Source: an uncultured Bacilli bacterium (GTDB lineage Bacteria; Bacillota_I; Bacilli_A; ML615J-28; CAG-313). Taken from it: DNA of 64,000 nucleotides. The notes beneath the pieces are model-generated. The model worked only from the letters and a program-made list of their open reading frames with translations, had not been told where the DNA came from and ran no database searches. The stretch covers positions 1 through 64,000 of the forward strand of contig CANQDG010000006.1 in assembly GCA_947591495.1 (NCBI GenBank). Reading direction: 5' to 3'. How positions within the stretch are numbered: the first letter of the stretch is position 1; every line of letters begins with the position of its first letter. Made by a program: the position numbers and the translations under genes. Positions 20,265 to 29,375 of the stretch are shown here, piece after piece.

Positions 20265-20909
20265 ATGAAAGTCGCATGTTCGATTCTTTCAGTATTAGAT
20301 CAAAATCTTGATACGATTATTAAAACGCTAGAAGATGCTCAAGTTGATTATTTACATTTAGATGTAATGGATAATAAATTTGTTCCAAATTATACTTTTG
20401 ATGAACAATTTGTAAGTAAAATAAAAGCCAAAACTAGTCTTACTTTAGATACACATTTAATGATAAAAAATCCACTTCAAAAAATTGATAGCTATCTTAA
20501 AACCAAAAGTGATTTTCTTTGCTTTCATTTAGAAGCAACCCGTAGTCCCCAAAAAATCATCGATAAAATAAAAGAAGCATCCTTAAGGGTTGGTATAGCA
20601 ATCAAGCCAAAAACTGATGTTAAAAAGCTTATTCCTTATTTAAAAGATTTAGATTTAATTTTAGTTATGAGTGTTGAACCAGGTTTTGGTGGTCAGAAAT
20701 TTCAAGAAGAAGTTTTGGAAAAGGTTACTTATTTAAAGAAAATGAAGGAAAAATTTGCTTATAAATATTTAATAGAAATGGATGGAGGAATTAATCCAAC
20801 AACGGCTGAACTTGCTAAAAAGGCTGGTTGTGATGTTATTGTTGTTGGAACTTATCTATTTCAAAATGGCATGCTTTCTGAAAATCTTGAAAGGTTAAAA
20901 GCTATATGA
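20265..20909 (+). CDS. rpe: Ribulose-phosphate 3-epimerase
   Basis: HLDVMDNKFVPN, VMSVEPGFGGQKF, EMDGGINPTTAELAKKAG. Confidence 0.95.
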   Translation: MKVACSILSVLDQNLDTIIKTLEDAQVDYLHLDVMDNKFVPNYTFDEQFVSKIKAKTSLTLDTHLMIKNPLQKIDSYLKTKSDFLCFHLEATRSPQKIIDKIKEASLRVGIAIKPKTDVKKLIPYLKDLDLILVMSVEPGFGGQKFQEEVLEKVTYLKKMKEKFAYKYLIEMDGGINPTTAELAKKAGCDVIVVGTYLFQNGMLSENLERLKAI

Positions 20910-21541
20910 GAATCATTATCGTAGGATCATCACCGGTTAAAACTTTTTTCAAAAAGTATCAATTAAATCCATCGGATTATTTTATTGGTGTTGATGGGGG
21001 AGCCTTAGAACTTTTAAAAAAAGATATTAAACCAGATCTTGCCATTGGCGACTTTGATAGCACTAATGATTTTGAGAAAGTCAAAAAAGAAGCATATGAA
21101 GTAAAGTGCTACAATCCTTGTAAAGATGAAACCGATTTGGAATTAGCCTTTAAAGCCTTAGAAAATTTAAAAGGTGCAACTAATTTAGAAATTGATGTTT
21201 ATGATGCTATAGGTGGTAGGTTAGATCATGAGTTTAATGCTTATTTGTTACTCGCTAAATATAAGCAATATAAAATACACTTACTTGATGATAAAAATGA
21301 AGTTTTATGCCTTAACAAAGGCCAAGCCGTTTATCTAAAAAAAGCTTCTTGTCAATATTTTTCAGTTTTTGCCTTAGAAAGTGCTGTTATTAATATTAAT
21401 AATAGTTTATATAATTTAGAAAATCGCCTTTTAAAATTATTTGATACTTATGCCATTAGTAATGAACCTTTAAACGATCATACGCGCGCTATAATCGAAG
21501 TCAAAGAAGGTAGCATCATCGTTTTTATTAATTATAAATAA
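20906..21541 (+). CDS. thiN: Thiamine diphosphokinase
   Basis: GVDGGALELL, DLAIGDFDS, KDETDLELAF, GGRLDHEF. Confidence 0.93.
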   Translation: MRIIIVGSSPVKTFFKKYQLNPSDYFIGVDGGALELLKKDIKPDLAIGDFDSTNDFEKVKKEAYEVKCYNPCKDETDLELAFKALENLKGATNLEIDVYDAIGGRLDHEFNAYLLLAKYKQYKIHLLDDKNEVLCLNKGQAVYLKKASCQYFSVFALESAVININNSLYNLENRLLKLFDTYAISNEPLNDHTRAIIEVKEGSIIVFINYK

Positions 21542-21595
21542 ATTTAGCATATTATAATCAAGTGTTCATATAATGGAGTAAGTAGGAGGTATTAT

Positions 21596-21682
21596 ATGCA
21601 CTTTCATATTATAAAATTGCCCAAATTTCTTTCTAAGATAATTGCCTTCTTTGTAAAACTTTTTACAAAGAAAGAAAAGTAA
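21596..21682 (+). CDS. spoVM: Stage V sporulation protein M (28-aa amphipathic peptide)
   Basis: aggaggt RBS; MHFHIIKLPKFLSKIIAFFVKLFTKKEK*, matching xFxxIKLPKFL including Pro9; sits between thiN and rpmB as in B. subtilis; absent from supplied ORF track. Confidence 0.9.
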   Translation: MHFHIIKLPKFLSKIIAFFVKLFTKKEK

Positions 21683-21783
21683 AAAAATGATAGAGTTTAT
21701 GCTCTACCATTTTTAATTTGTGTATGACTTGCGACAAAGATAAAAATTTGATAAAATATAAATAGAAAAGATGAGGAAATACT

Positions 21784-23028
21784 ATGAAAGAATTTATGCC
21801 CCAAGAAAATCAAAATAAAAAAGTCCAAGAAAATGTCCTAGCCATCTCTGCTAAAGCCAGAGAAGAAAAAGCCCATAATCCGGCTATCATTAATGCAACT
21901 TCTGGTACATATTATGACGAAGATGGTAGCATTAAAGTTTTTGAATGCGTCAAAGATATCTTTAATCATCCTAATTATAATAATATTTTAACATATAGTA
22001 GTGTTACAGGATCAAAGTCCTTTTTAGATGCTGTCAAAAAATGGATCTTTGGTGATGACTATGAACAAGCTTATCCTAATTATTATTTTAATGCCATTGC
22101 AACCCCCGGGGGAACTGGCGCTTTAACAATGAGTCTTGCTACATATCTTACACCAAGTGAGGGAATTATGTTACCTAATATTATGTGGCCTGTTTATACC
22201 CAAATGGCAACTAATTTAAATATTAAACCTCATCTATATGAGCTTTTTGACGAACAAAATAAACTTAATTTAGCAAGTATTAAAAAAGTTGCCCAAGAGT
22301 TACAAACTAAATATCAAAAAGTTGCTTTAATCATTAATGATCCTTGTCATAATCCAACGGGTTATAGTATGACTAAAGATGATTATGTCGGACTAATTGA
22401 TTTGTTAAATGAGCTTGCCACTAAAACCAAAGTTATTTTAATTTTAGATATTGCCTATTTAGATTATGGTCATTCATCTGGTCAAATAACACGCAAGCAT
22501 TTTAAACTTTTAACTAAATTATCATCAAATGTGATGACGCTATTTACTTTTAGTGCTTCTAAAACGTTTGGTTTATATGGTTTAAGATTAGGAGCTTTAA
22601 TTCAAATGACCACTCTTTTAAAAGAAGCTGATTTATTTGTAAGTGCGACCTCTTATTTTGCAAGAGCAACCTGGTCTAATGTCAGTCACTTAGGAATGGA
22701 AATCATTGAAAAAACTTTAACGGATGAAAAGAAAAAACAAGCCTTTACGAAAGAGATTTTAATTGCTTCTAATAATTTAGCTAAAAGAGCAGAACTTTTT
22801 ATTGCTTCTTTACAAAAATATCAAGTTCCATTTGCGCCATATGTTAATGGTTTCTTTGTGCTTATTCTTGTTGATAATGAATCATTTGAAAACGAGATTG
22901 CTAAAAAAGGTGCTTATGGATGCCACTTTGGCAAGGGTTACCGCGTTGCTTTATCAAGCATTAATTTAGATGAAGCACCTAAATTAGGCGATATTATTGG
23001 TCAAGCTTATCAAAAAACTTTAGGTTAA
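21784..23028 (+). CDS. Pyridoxal-phosphate aminotransferase class I/II
   Basis: INDPCHNPTGYSM, LDIAYLDYGH, FSASKTFGLYGLRLG. Confidence 0.9.
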   Translation: MKEFMPQENQNKKVQENVLAISAKAREEKAHNPAIINATSGTYYDEDGSIKVFECVKDIFNHPNYNNILTYSSVTGSKSFLDAVKKWIFGDDYEQAYPNYYFNAIATPGGTGALTMSLATYLTPSEGIMLPNIMWPVYTQMATNLNIKPHLYELFDEQNKLNLASIKKVAQELQTKYQKVALIINDPCHNPTGYSMTKDDYVGLIDLLNELATKTKVILILDIAYLDYGHSSGQITRKHFKLLTKLSSNVMTLFTFSASKTFGLYGLRLGALIQMTTLLKEADLFVSATSYFARATWSNVSHLGMEIIEKTLTDEKKKQAFTKEILIASNNLAKRAELFIASLQKYQVPFAPYVNGFFVLILVDNESFENEIAKKGAYGCHFGKGYRVALSSINLDEAPKLGDIIGQAYQKTLG

Positions 23029-23039
23029 GAAAAATAAAA

Positions 23040-23073
23040 AACGGTAAAAGAAAAACTTTTACCATTTTTTAAT
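23040..23073. terminator. Terminator
   Basis: AACGGTAAAAG-aaaa-CTTTTACCATTTTTT. Confidence 0.65.
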
Positions 23074-23093
23074 AGATTAAATTAAAACTTATT

Positions 23094-23867
23094 TTAGATA
23101 GGCTTATTGATTTGACGAAGTTTTTCCGATAAAATTTCTTCTTCGGTTGGTTCATCTTGGGCTGTTTCAATATGCTTTCTAATTTCAAGCATCTTTTTAT
23201 CGGTATCATTTATGACTCTAGCACATTTTTTTAGTTCAGCTACAATTTTGTCTTGATCAGGAATCATCTTTTTATATTTCATTTGATGCTCTAAACTTGC
23301 CCAAAAATCCATTGCCATCGTTCTAATTTGTACTTCAACTTTCATATCACGCTTTTTCTTAGCAAAAAAGACTGGAACACTGATAATTAAATGTAAGCTA
23401 CGATAACCATTTTCTTTAGGATTTTCAATATAGTCTTTTTTTTCTAAAAGCGTAATATCATCTTGCTTTAAAAAAGAATCAGCCAGTTCATATATATCAT
23501 CAATATAAGTACAAACAACTCGCACACCTGCGATATCATTAAGATTTTGTTCAACACTTTCAATTGTTAAAGGTAACTTTTTTCTAGCAAGTTTATTGAA
23601 AATACTATCACGACTTTTAAGCCTTGTATTGATATAATTTATGGGATTTCGTTTAAAACGACAATTAAATTCCGTGCTTAAAACTTCGAATTTGGTTTTG
23701 ACTTCTTTGATAGCACAAGTATACATCATTTCGAGTTCGTGAAATTGGGCCATTGATAAAATGGCTTTTTTAGCTTCACGATTAATAAGATCGCGTAATT
23801 CAACATCTTCAATTAGATGATTTTCTTTTGATGGAATAAGTGGCGAAACTAAAGTTTTATCGTTCAT
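23094..23867 (-). CDS. Small alarmone synthetase (GTP pyrophosphokinase, RelQ/YjbM-like)
   Basis: RLKSRDSIFNKLARK, DIAGVRVVCTYIDDIY, NPKENGYRSLHLII, VEVQIRTMAMDFWASLEHQMKYK. Confidence 0.92.
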   Translation of the reverse strand: MNDKTLVSPLIPSKENHLIEDVELRDLINREAKKAILSMAQFHELEMMYTCAIKEVKTKFEVLSTEFNCRFKRNPINYINTRLKSRDSIFNKLARKKLPLTIESVEQNLNDIAGVRVVCTYIDDIYELADSFLKQDDITLLEKKDYIENPKENGYRSLHLIISVPVFFAKKKRDMKVEVQIRTMAMDFWASLEHQMKYKKMIPDQDKIVAELKKCARVINDTDKKMLEIRKHIETAQDEPTEEEILSEKLRQINKPI

Positions 23868-23982
23868 TTGAACCTCCTCAATTGCTTTTTAAAAATAATC
23901 TTTCAACATTAAGAAAAAAAAGCGGTTTGGCTTTAGTCAAACTGCTTAATTTTAATTCTACATTAAACTTCTTGCTTGTTGT

Positions 23983-24183
23983 TTAAGCACGTTCAATTGT
24001 ACCGTTTTTAAGACCTGTGCGTAAAGCACGAGTAGATACGTACACTCGAATGATGCGACCATTTTCATCTTTAATATGAACTTTTTGAAGATTGGGCTTC
24101 CAAGTACGACGAGTTGCATGTAATGAGTGAGAACGATTATTTCCGGCTTTAGGTCCTAAACCTGTAATATAACATTTTGCCAT
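23983..24183 (-). CDS. rpmB: 50S ribosomal protein L28
   Basis: [35 protein letters not shown]. Confidence 0.95.
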   Translation of the reverse strand: MAKCYITGLGPKAGNNRSHSLHATRRTWKPNLQKVHIKDENGRIIRVYVSTRALRTGLKNGTIERA

Positions 24184-24483
24184 GATAGTTCCTCCTTAAA
24201 TTTGATACTTTTAAATACCATCATATTATATCAAAAAAGTTCTGTTTTGGCAAATAAATTACTATGAAAAAACAAAATCTATCGCTTATTTCAATCTAAA
24301 AAACCATAAATATAATAACTTTTTATACATATAATGAATTAAGGTAATTAAAGATTAACAAGAAAAAATGTCGAAAAAAGTGTCTTTAAAATTTTATATT
24401 GCTTGCAAAAAGATAAAAAATATGATAGAATGTATTAGCATATTTATATTATATTAGATAATACCTATATAAGGAGGAATATT

Positions 24484-26178
24484 ATGCAACATTTAAAAAT
24501 AGATGGTGAGTTATTCAAACAACTTGTCATTAATGGTGCAGCCAACTTATCAATTAATTATAAAGAAGTTGATGCACTTAATGTTTTCCCAGTTCCAGAT
24601 GGTGATACAGGTACAAATATGCGTATGACAATCGAAGCTGGTGCAAACGAGATTAGAACTTTTGAGGAAAAGTCGATATATGAAGTCGCAAAAAAAATAT
24701 CACGTGGTATGCTTATGGGAGCAAGAGGAAATTCGGGAGTTATCCTTTCCCAATTTTTCCGGGGAATTTATAAAGGATTTAATGGCATTGAAGAAGCAAC
24801 TGTTAAAGAATTTGGAAAGGCCTTTCTTAATGGAGTTGAACAAGCATATCATGCTGTTCAAAAACCAGTTGAAGGAACAATTTTAACGGTTGCGAAAGAT
24901 TCTAGTAAAAAAGCTTTTCGGATAATCAAAAAGGGTACAACTTTAGAAGACTTTTTTAAAGTGCTAATTGATGAAGCTCATGCTTCACTTGGTCGTACTC
25001 CTAGTTTACTACATGTATTACAAGAAGCCGGAGTTGTTGATTCAGGTGGTGCAGGATTAGTATATATTTTTGAAGGTATGAGCAAATTCTTAAATGGCGA
25101 AATAATTAAAGCCAACGAACAAGCAGTAACTCACATTCCAATTGTTCCCCAAGGCACATTTAATGCTGATAGCGAACTTGAATATGGTTATTGTACAGAA
25201 TTTATTTTACAACTTCAAAATAAAAAAGTTGATGTAAACAAATTTGATGTCAAAACGATTGTTGATTTCCTTGAAAAATTAGGCGATAGTATTGTGGCTT
25301 TAAAAGATGAAGATGTTGTCAAAATTCATGTTCATACTAAAACTCCAGGGGATGTTTTAAATCATTGCCAACAATATGGTGAATATGTTACATTAAAAAT
25401 TGAAAACATGTCAGTTCAACATAATGAAATTATGTTAAATTCAGAAACAGCTAATACACCTGTTGCCAATTGTAATTGTCCACAATGTGTTGAAGCTCGT
25501 AAAGAAACATCTCGTAAAAAATTTGCTATCGTCGCGGTAGCATCAGGTGAAGGATTAATCGAATTATTTAAAGAAATGGGCGTTGATTATGTAGTTGAAG
25601 GCGGTCAAAGTATGAACCCTGCTGCTGAAGATTTTGTTAAAGGTTTTGATAGCCTCAATGCTGAACATATCATTGTTTTCCCTAATAATTCTAATATTGT
25701 CCTAACCGCACAACAAGCTGCTAAATATTATGACAAAGCTAATATTCATGTTGCTTCAAGTAAAACATTAGCACAAGGATATTCAGCTTTAACTATGATT
25801 GATTTAAGCAGTGGTGATATTGATACCATTCTTGCTGAAATCGATGATGTAATTAGTAATGTTACAACTGGTCTTGTTACATATTCAACAAGAGATACCG
25901 AAATTGAAGGTGTTCACATTGAAAAAGATGATAATATCGGTATTTGTGATGGTAAAATTGTCGTATCTGAAAAGAATCGGCTTGCAGCTGTCAAAGGTAT
26001 CTTAGAACATACTGATTTAACTACTAAAGAAATTATCACCATCATTTATGGTAAAGATGTATCAGATGAAGAAGTAGAAGAAATTAAAAAATTAATTACT
26101 GATGAATATCCATCACTTGAAATGGATGTCATTGAAGGAAAACAAGAAATTTATAGTTATATTTTATCAATTGAATAA
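24484..26178 (+). CDS. DAK2-domain protein, YloV/FakA-like
   Basis: NVFPVPDGDTGTNMRMTIE, GARGNSGVILSQFFRG, VDSGGAGLVYIFEG; C-terminal DegV-like region. Confidence 0.92.
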   Translation: MQHLKIDGELFKQLVINGAANLSINYKEVDALNVFPVPDGDTGTNMRMTIEAGANEIRTFEEKSIYEVAKKISRGMLMGARGNSGVILSQFFRGIYKGFNGIEEATVKEFGKAFLNGVEQAYHAVQKPVEGTILTVAKDSSKKAFRIIKKGTTLEDFFKVLIDEAHASLGRTPSLLHVLQEAGVVDSGGAGLVYIFEGMSKFLNGEIIKANEQAVTHIPIVPQGTFNADSELEYGYCTEFILQLQNKKVDVNKFDVKTIVDFLEKLGDSIVALKDEDVVKIHVHTKTPGDVLNHCQQYGEYVTLKIENMSVQHNEIMLNSETANTPVANCNCPQCVEARKETSRKKFAIVAVASGEGLIELFKEMGVDYVVEGGQSMNPAAEDFVKGFDSLNAEHIIVFPNNSNIVLTAQQAAKYYDKANIHVASSKTLAQGYSALTMIDLSSGDIDTILAEIDDVISNVTTGLVTYSTRDTEIEGVHIEKDDNIGICDGKIVVSEKNRLAAVKGILEHTDLTTKEIITIIYGKDVSDEEVEEIKKLITDEYPSLEMDVIEGKQEIYSYILSIE

Positions 26179-26203
26179 AAGTGGAGCCATCTCCACTTTT
26201 TCT
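26177..26203 (+). terminator. Hairpin terminator between yloV-like gene and recG
   Basis: AAAAGTGGAG-ccat-CTCCACTTTTT. Confidence 0.75.
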
Positions 26204-26219
26204 AAAATAGGAGACTTAT

Positions 26220-28259
26220 ATGCTTAAGGAACATTTATTAGCTAATGAAGATTATATTTTGGCTCGCTACGTTAATTTTTTTAAGAAAAAAGAAATCTTA
26301 ACAGTTGCCGATCTCTTATTTGATTTTCCCCTTAAATATGAAGATTTTACGGTTAAATCAATCAAGGATGCCGAACTTGATACGCCTACCATTTTAGAAG
26401 GAACGATTATTTCGAAAGTAACCGTTAATTATCTAAAAAGTAAACTTTCAACTGTTGTTTTCCAATTAGAAGTTGAAGGTCAAAAAATTCGATGTACAAT
26501 TTTTAATCGCGTATATTTAAAAGGCAAATTAAATTATGGAACAGTTTTAAGAGTTCAAGGCAAGTTTTATCAAAATATGAATAATTTTACCGTCAATAAT
26601 TTTATTATTTGTGATGAATTAAATAAAAATATCATTCCGATTTATCGTACCAAAGATATTAATGAAACGAAGTATTTAGAAATTATTAGCATGGTTTATC
26701 GGCGTTTTAAAGATGAAATAAAAGAAACCTTGCCCAAGGAGATTATAACCAAATATCAATTTCCATCACTTAAAGAAACAGTTAACATTCTCCATTTTTC
26801 TGATAATATGGAAGAAATTAACAAAGCTATTCAACGTGTAAAATATGAAGAATTGTTACAGTATCAATTTTCCATGAAATACTTACATTATATGCGCCAA
26901 AACGAACATAATTGTCCAATAATTAATTATGATGAAAAAATGCTTAATAAGCTAAAAATGTCCCTTAATTATGAACTAACATCTGATCAAGAAAAAGCAA
27001 TTAATGATATTTTGAAAGATTTAAAAGCTCCTTTTGCGATGAATAGGTTACTTCAAGGTGAAGTAGGTAGTGGTAAAACAATTGTTGCTATTATGTGTAT
27101 GATAGCCGTTGTATCAGGCGGATATCAAGCTGCTTTAATGTGCCCAACAGAAATTTTATCTAAACAGCATTATCAAACAATTACCGACATTTTAGCACAA
27201 TTTCAAGATATTAATATTGCTATTTTAACCGGTTCAACACCGGCTAAGCAACGTAAAGAAATAATAGAAAATTTAGCAAATGGTCAAATTAATATTATTA
27301 TCGGCACCCATGCCTTATTTCAAAAAGATATCGATTATGCTAAACTTGGCATTGTAATTGCGGACGAAGAACACCGCTTTGGCGTTCGTCAACGTGTTTT
27401 AATTCGCAATAAAGGACTTGATGTTAATTATTTAAAAATGAGTGCTACACCAATTCCACGTTCACTTGCCATTTCGGCTTATGGTGATACTGATATCTCG
27501 ATTATTAAAACGATGCCTAAAAATAGAAAAGCTGTTATTACTAAATATGTTGATCAAAATCATAAACGTGATGTAATTAATCATATGAGGCAAGAATTAG
27601 CAGTTGGCCATCAAATTTATGTAGTAACGCCGTTAATTGAAGAATCCGAGGCTATTGATACGGCTAATGCTACGGAAATTTATCAAAACATGGTCAAATA
27701 TTTTGAAAACATTGCAACAGTTGGTCTTATTCATGGTAGACTTAAAACTGAAGAAAAAGAAGAAATTATGCAAAAGTTTTTAAATAATGAAATTCAAATT
27801 TTAGTGGCAACTAGTGTTATTGAAGTTGGAGTTAATGTTGTTAATGCTACAACAATCGTTGTCCTTGGGGCAGAACGTTTTGGCGTTGCAACCTTACATC
27901 AATTAAGAGGAAGAGTAATGCGAAGTGATAGTATACCATATTGCTTTTTCATTGCTAATAATCCAACTGAGGCCAGTGTTGAAAGATTAGAAATGGTTGA
28001 AAAAAATACTGATGGGTTTAAACTAGCTGAATATGATTTATTACATCGTGGTCCAGGAGAATTTTTTGGTGAAAAGCAATCAGGCGCAATGAATTTTCAT
28101 TATGCATCATTAAAAGATGATTCGGCCTTATTAGAACTTGCTAATAGTGATTCAGAAAATATCATCAATAATGAAGCTAATTTTACTGACCCTGACTATG
28201 ATGAACTATTTAAAATTGCAAAAGCCAATTATCAAATGAAACAAAAAGAATTAGATTAA
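26220..28259 (+). CDS. recG: ATP-dependent DNA helicase RecG
   Basis: LQGEVGSGKTIVA, DEEHRFGVRQR, MSATPIPRSLA, IEVGVNVVNAT. Confidence 0.95.
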   Translation: MLKEHLLANEDYILARYVNFFKKKEILTVADLLFDFPLKYEDFTVKSIKDAELDTPTILEGTIISKVTVNYLKSKLSTVVFQLEVEGQKIRCTIFNRVYLKGKLNYGTVLRVQGKFYQNMNNFTVNNFIICDELNKNIIPIYRTKDINETKYLEIISMVYRRFKDEIKETLPKEIITKYQFPSLKETVNILHFSDNMEEINKAIQRVKYEELLQYQFSMKYLHYMRQNEHNCPIINYDEKMLNKLKMSLNYELTSDQEKAINDILKDLKAPFAMNRLLQGEVGSGKTIVAIMCMIAVVSGGYQAALMCPTEILSKQHYQTITDILAQFQDINIAILTGSTPAKQRKEIIENLANGQINIIIGTHALFQKDIDYAKLGIVIADEEHRFGVRQRVLIRNKGLDVNYLKMSATPIPRSLAISAYGDTDISIIKTMPKNRKAVITKYVDQNHKRDVINHMRQELAVGHQIYVVTPLIEESEAIDTANATEIYQNMVKYFENIATVGLIHGRLKTEEKEEIMQKFLNNEIQILVATSVIEVGVNVVNATTIVVLGAERFGVATLHQLRGRVMRSDSIPYCFFIANNPTEASVERLEMVEKNTDGFKLAEYDLLHRGPGEFFGEKQSGAMNFHYASLKDDSALLELANSDSENIINNEANFTDPDYDELFKIAKANYQMKQKELD

Positions 28260-28271
28260 CGAGGGAAGCCA

Positions 28272-28961
28272 ATGTTAAATAAGAAAATGTTAAATGAAAT
28301 ATTAGAAAAATACGACATTAAAGTTCAAGAATATGATCAGTTCCTTTTAGCAATGACTCATTCTTCTTATGCTAATGAACACAATCTAAAAAGCAATGAA
28401 CGAATTGAATTTTTAGGCGATGCTGTTTTAGGATTTTTAGTTGCAAGATATATATATGATAATTTCCCTGAAATGCCTGAGGGTAAAATGAGTAAACTTA
28501 GAGCAACGTATGTTTGTGAAAATGCTAATGCTAAATATGCTCAAGAATTAAAAATTGATAAATTGCTTTTATTAGGCCATGGTGAAGAAATCTCCGGTGG
28601 TAGAAGTAAAGAAGCCGTTATTAATGATGCTTTTGAATCATTTTTAGGAGCGCTTTATTTAACTAATGGGCTAAGCGATGTTAAAAAAGTTTTAGAAAAA
28701 GTTGTTTTTCCTCATATTAAAGCTAATGATCAAGTTGAATTTATTGACTATAAAAGTATTTTACAAGAATATGTTCAAGCAGAAACAAGATCGGCATTAA
28801 CATATGTTTTAATCAAAAAAGAAGGCACATCGAATGAACCAACCTTTACTATGTCAGTTTATCTTGATGGTATAATTTTAGGAACTGGTAAGGGACGTTC
28901 TAAGAAAGATGCATCACAAGCTGCCGCAAAAGATGCCCTTTCTAAGGCTGCTCATAAATAG
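28272..28961 (+). CDS. rnc: Ribonuclease III
   Basis: NERIEFLGDAVLGFL signature; C-terminal dsRBD GKGRSKKDASQAAAKDAL. Confidence 0.96.
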   Translation: MLNKKMLNEILEKYDIKVQEYDQFLLAMTHSSYANEHNLKSNERIEFLGDAVLGFLVARYIYDNFPEMPEGKMSKLRATYVCENANAKYAQELKIDKLLLLGHGEEISGGRSKEAVINDAFESFLGALYLTNGLSDVKKVLEKVVFPHIKANDQVEFIDYKSILQEYVQAETRSALTYVLIKKEGTSNEPTFTMSVYLDGIILGTGKGRSKKDASQAAAKDALSKAAHK

Positions 28962-29002
28962 GACTTTTTTCAACATAAATTAACAAAAAATGATAAAATC
29001 TC

Positions 29003-29031
29003 TTGCAAAGTCAAAAAAAATGTGCTATAAT
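29003..29031 (+). promoter_or_regulatory. Promoter of the C-loop sRNA candidate
   Basis: TTGCAA (29003-29008), 17-bp spacer, TATAAT (29026-29031). Confidence 0.8.
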
Positions 29032-29037
29032 ATTTGT

Positions 29038-29172
29038 GTGCGTGGATGAATGCCCCCCAATTTTAACATCCATGCATGTTGGAAGGCTGCCCCCCTACTT
29101 TATGGCCTTCCGAATCTAGTGAATTTTGAATAAAAGTAGACTGTTTTTTTAACAGTTTACTTTTATTTTTTA
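29038..29172 (+). ncRNA. Candidate small RNA with two C6-loop hairpins and intrinsic terminator
   Basis: Hairpin 1 stem 29039-29048/29067-29076, loop AATGCCCCCCAATTTTAA; hairpin 2 stem 29081-29087/29105-29111, loop TGCCCCCCTACTTTATG; terminator AAAAGTAGACTGTT/AACAGTTTACTTTT + ATTTTTT at 29132-29171; no ORF. Confidence 0.8.
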
Positions 29173-29375
29173 GATTAATTTTTTAATTTTTTAGTGCATT
29201 CCAATAATGCTTTTATGCATTCTACCTTATTTGTTATTGCAAATAGCAATCAAATATAGTAAAATATTTCTAGTTATATTGCAAAAGTGCGCCATTTAAA
29301 TGATACTGGCAAACTACCCCTTTTTATTAGTAATTAGTAAACGGGAAATAATATCAGAAAGGAATCGTCCTTTTA

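Noticed and set aside
29268-29375. Riboswitch in leader of the YwaF-ABC gene
   Set aside because: A GGCAAAC-containing leader follows a plausible promoter, but no known aptamer core or complete consensus can be supported
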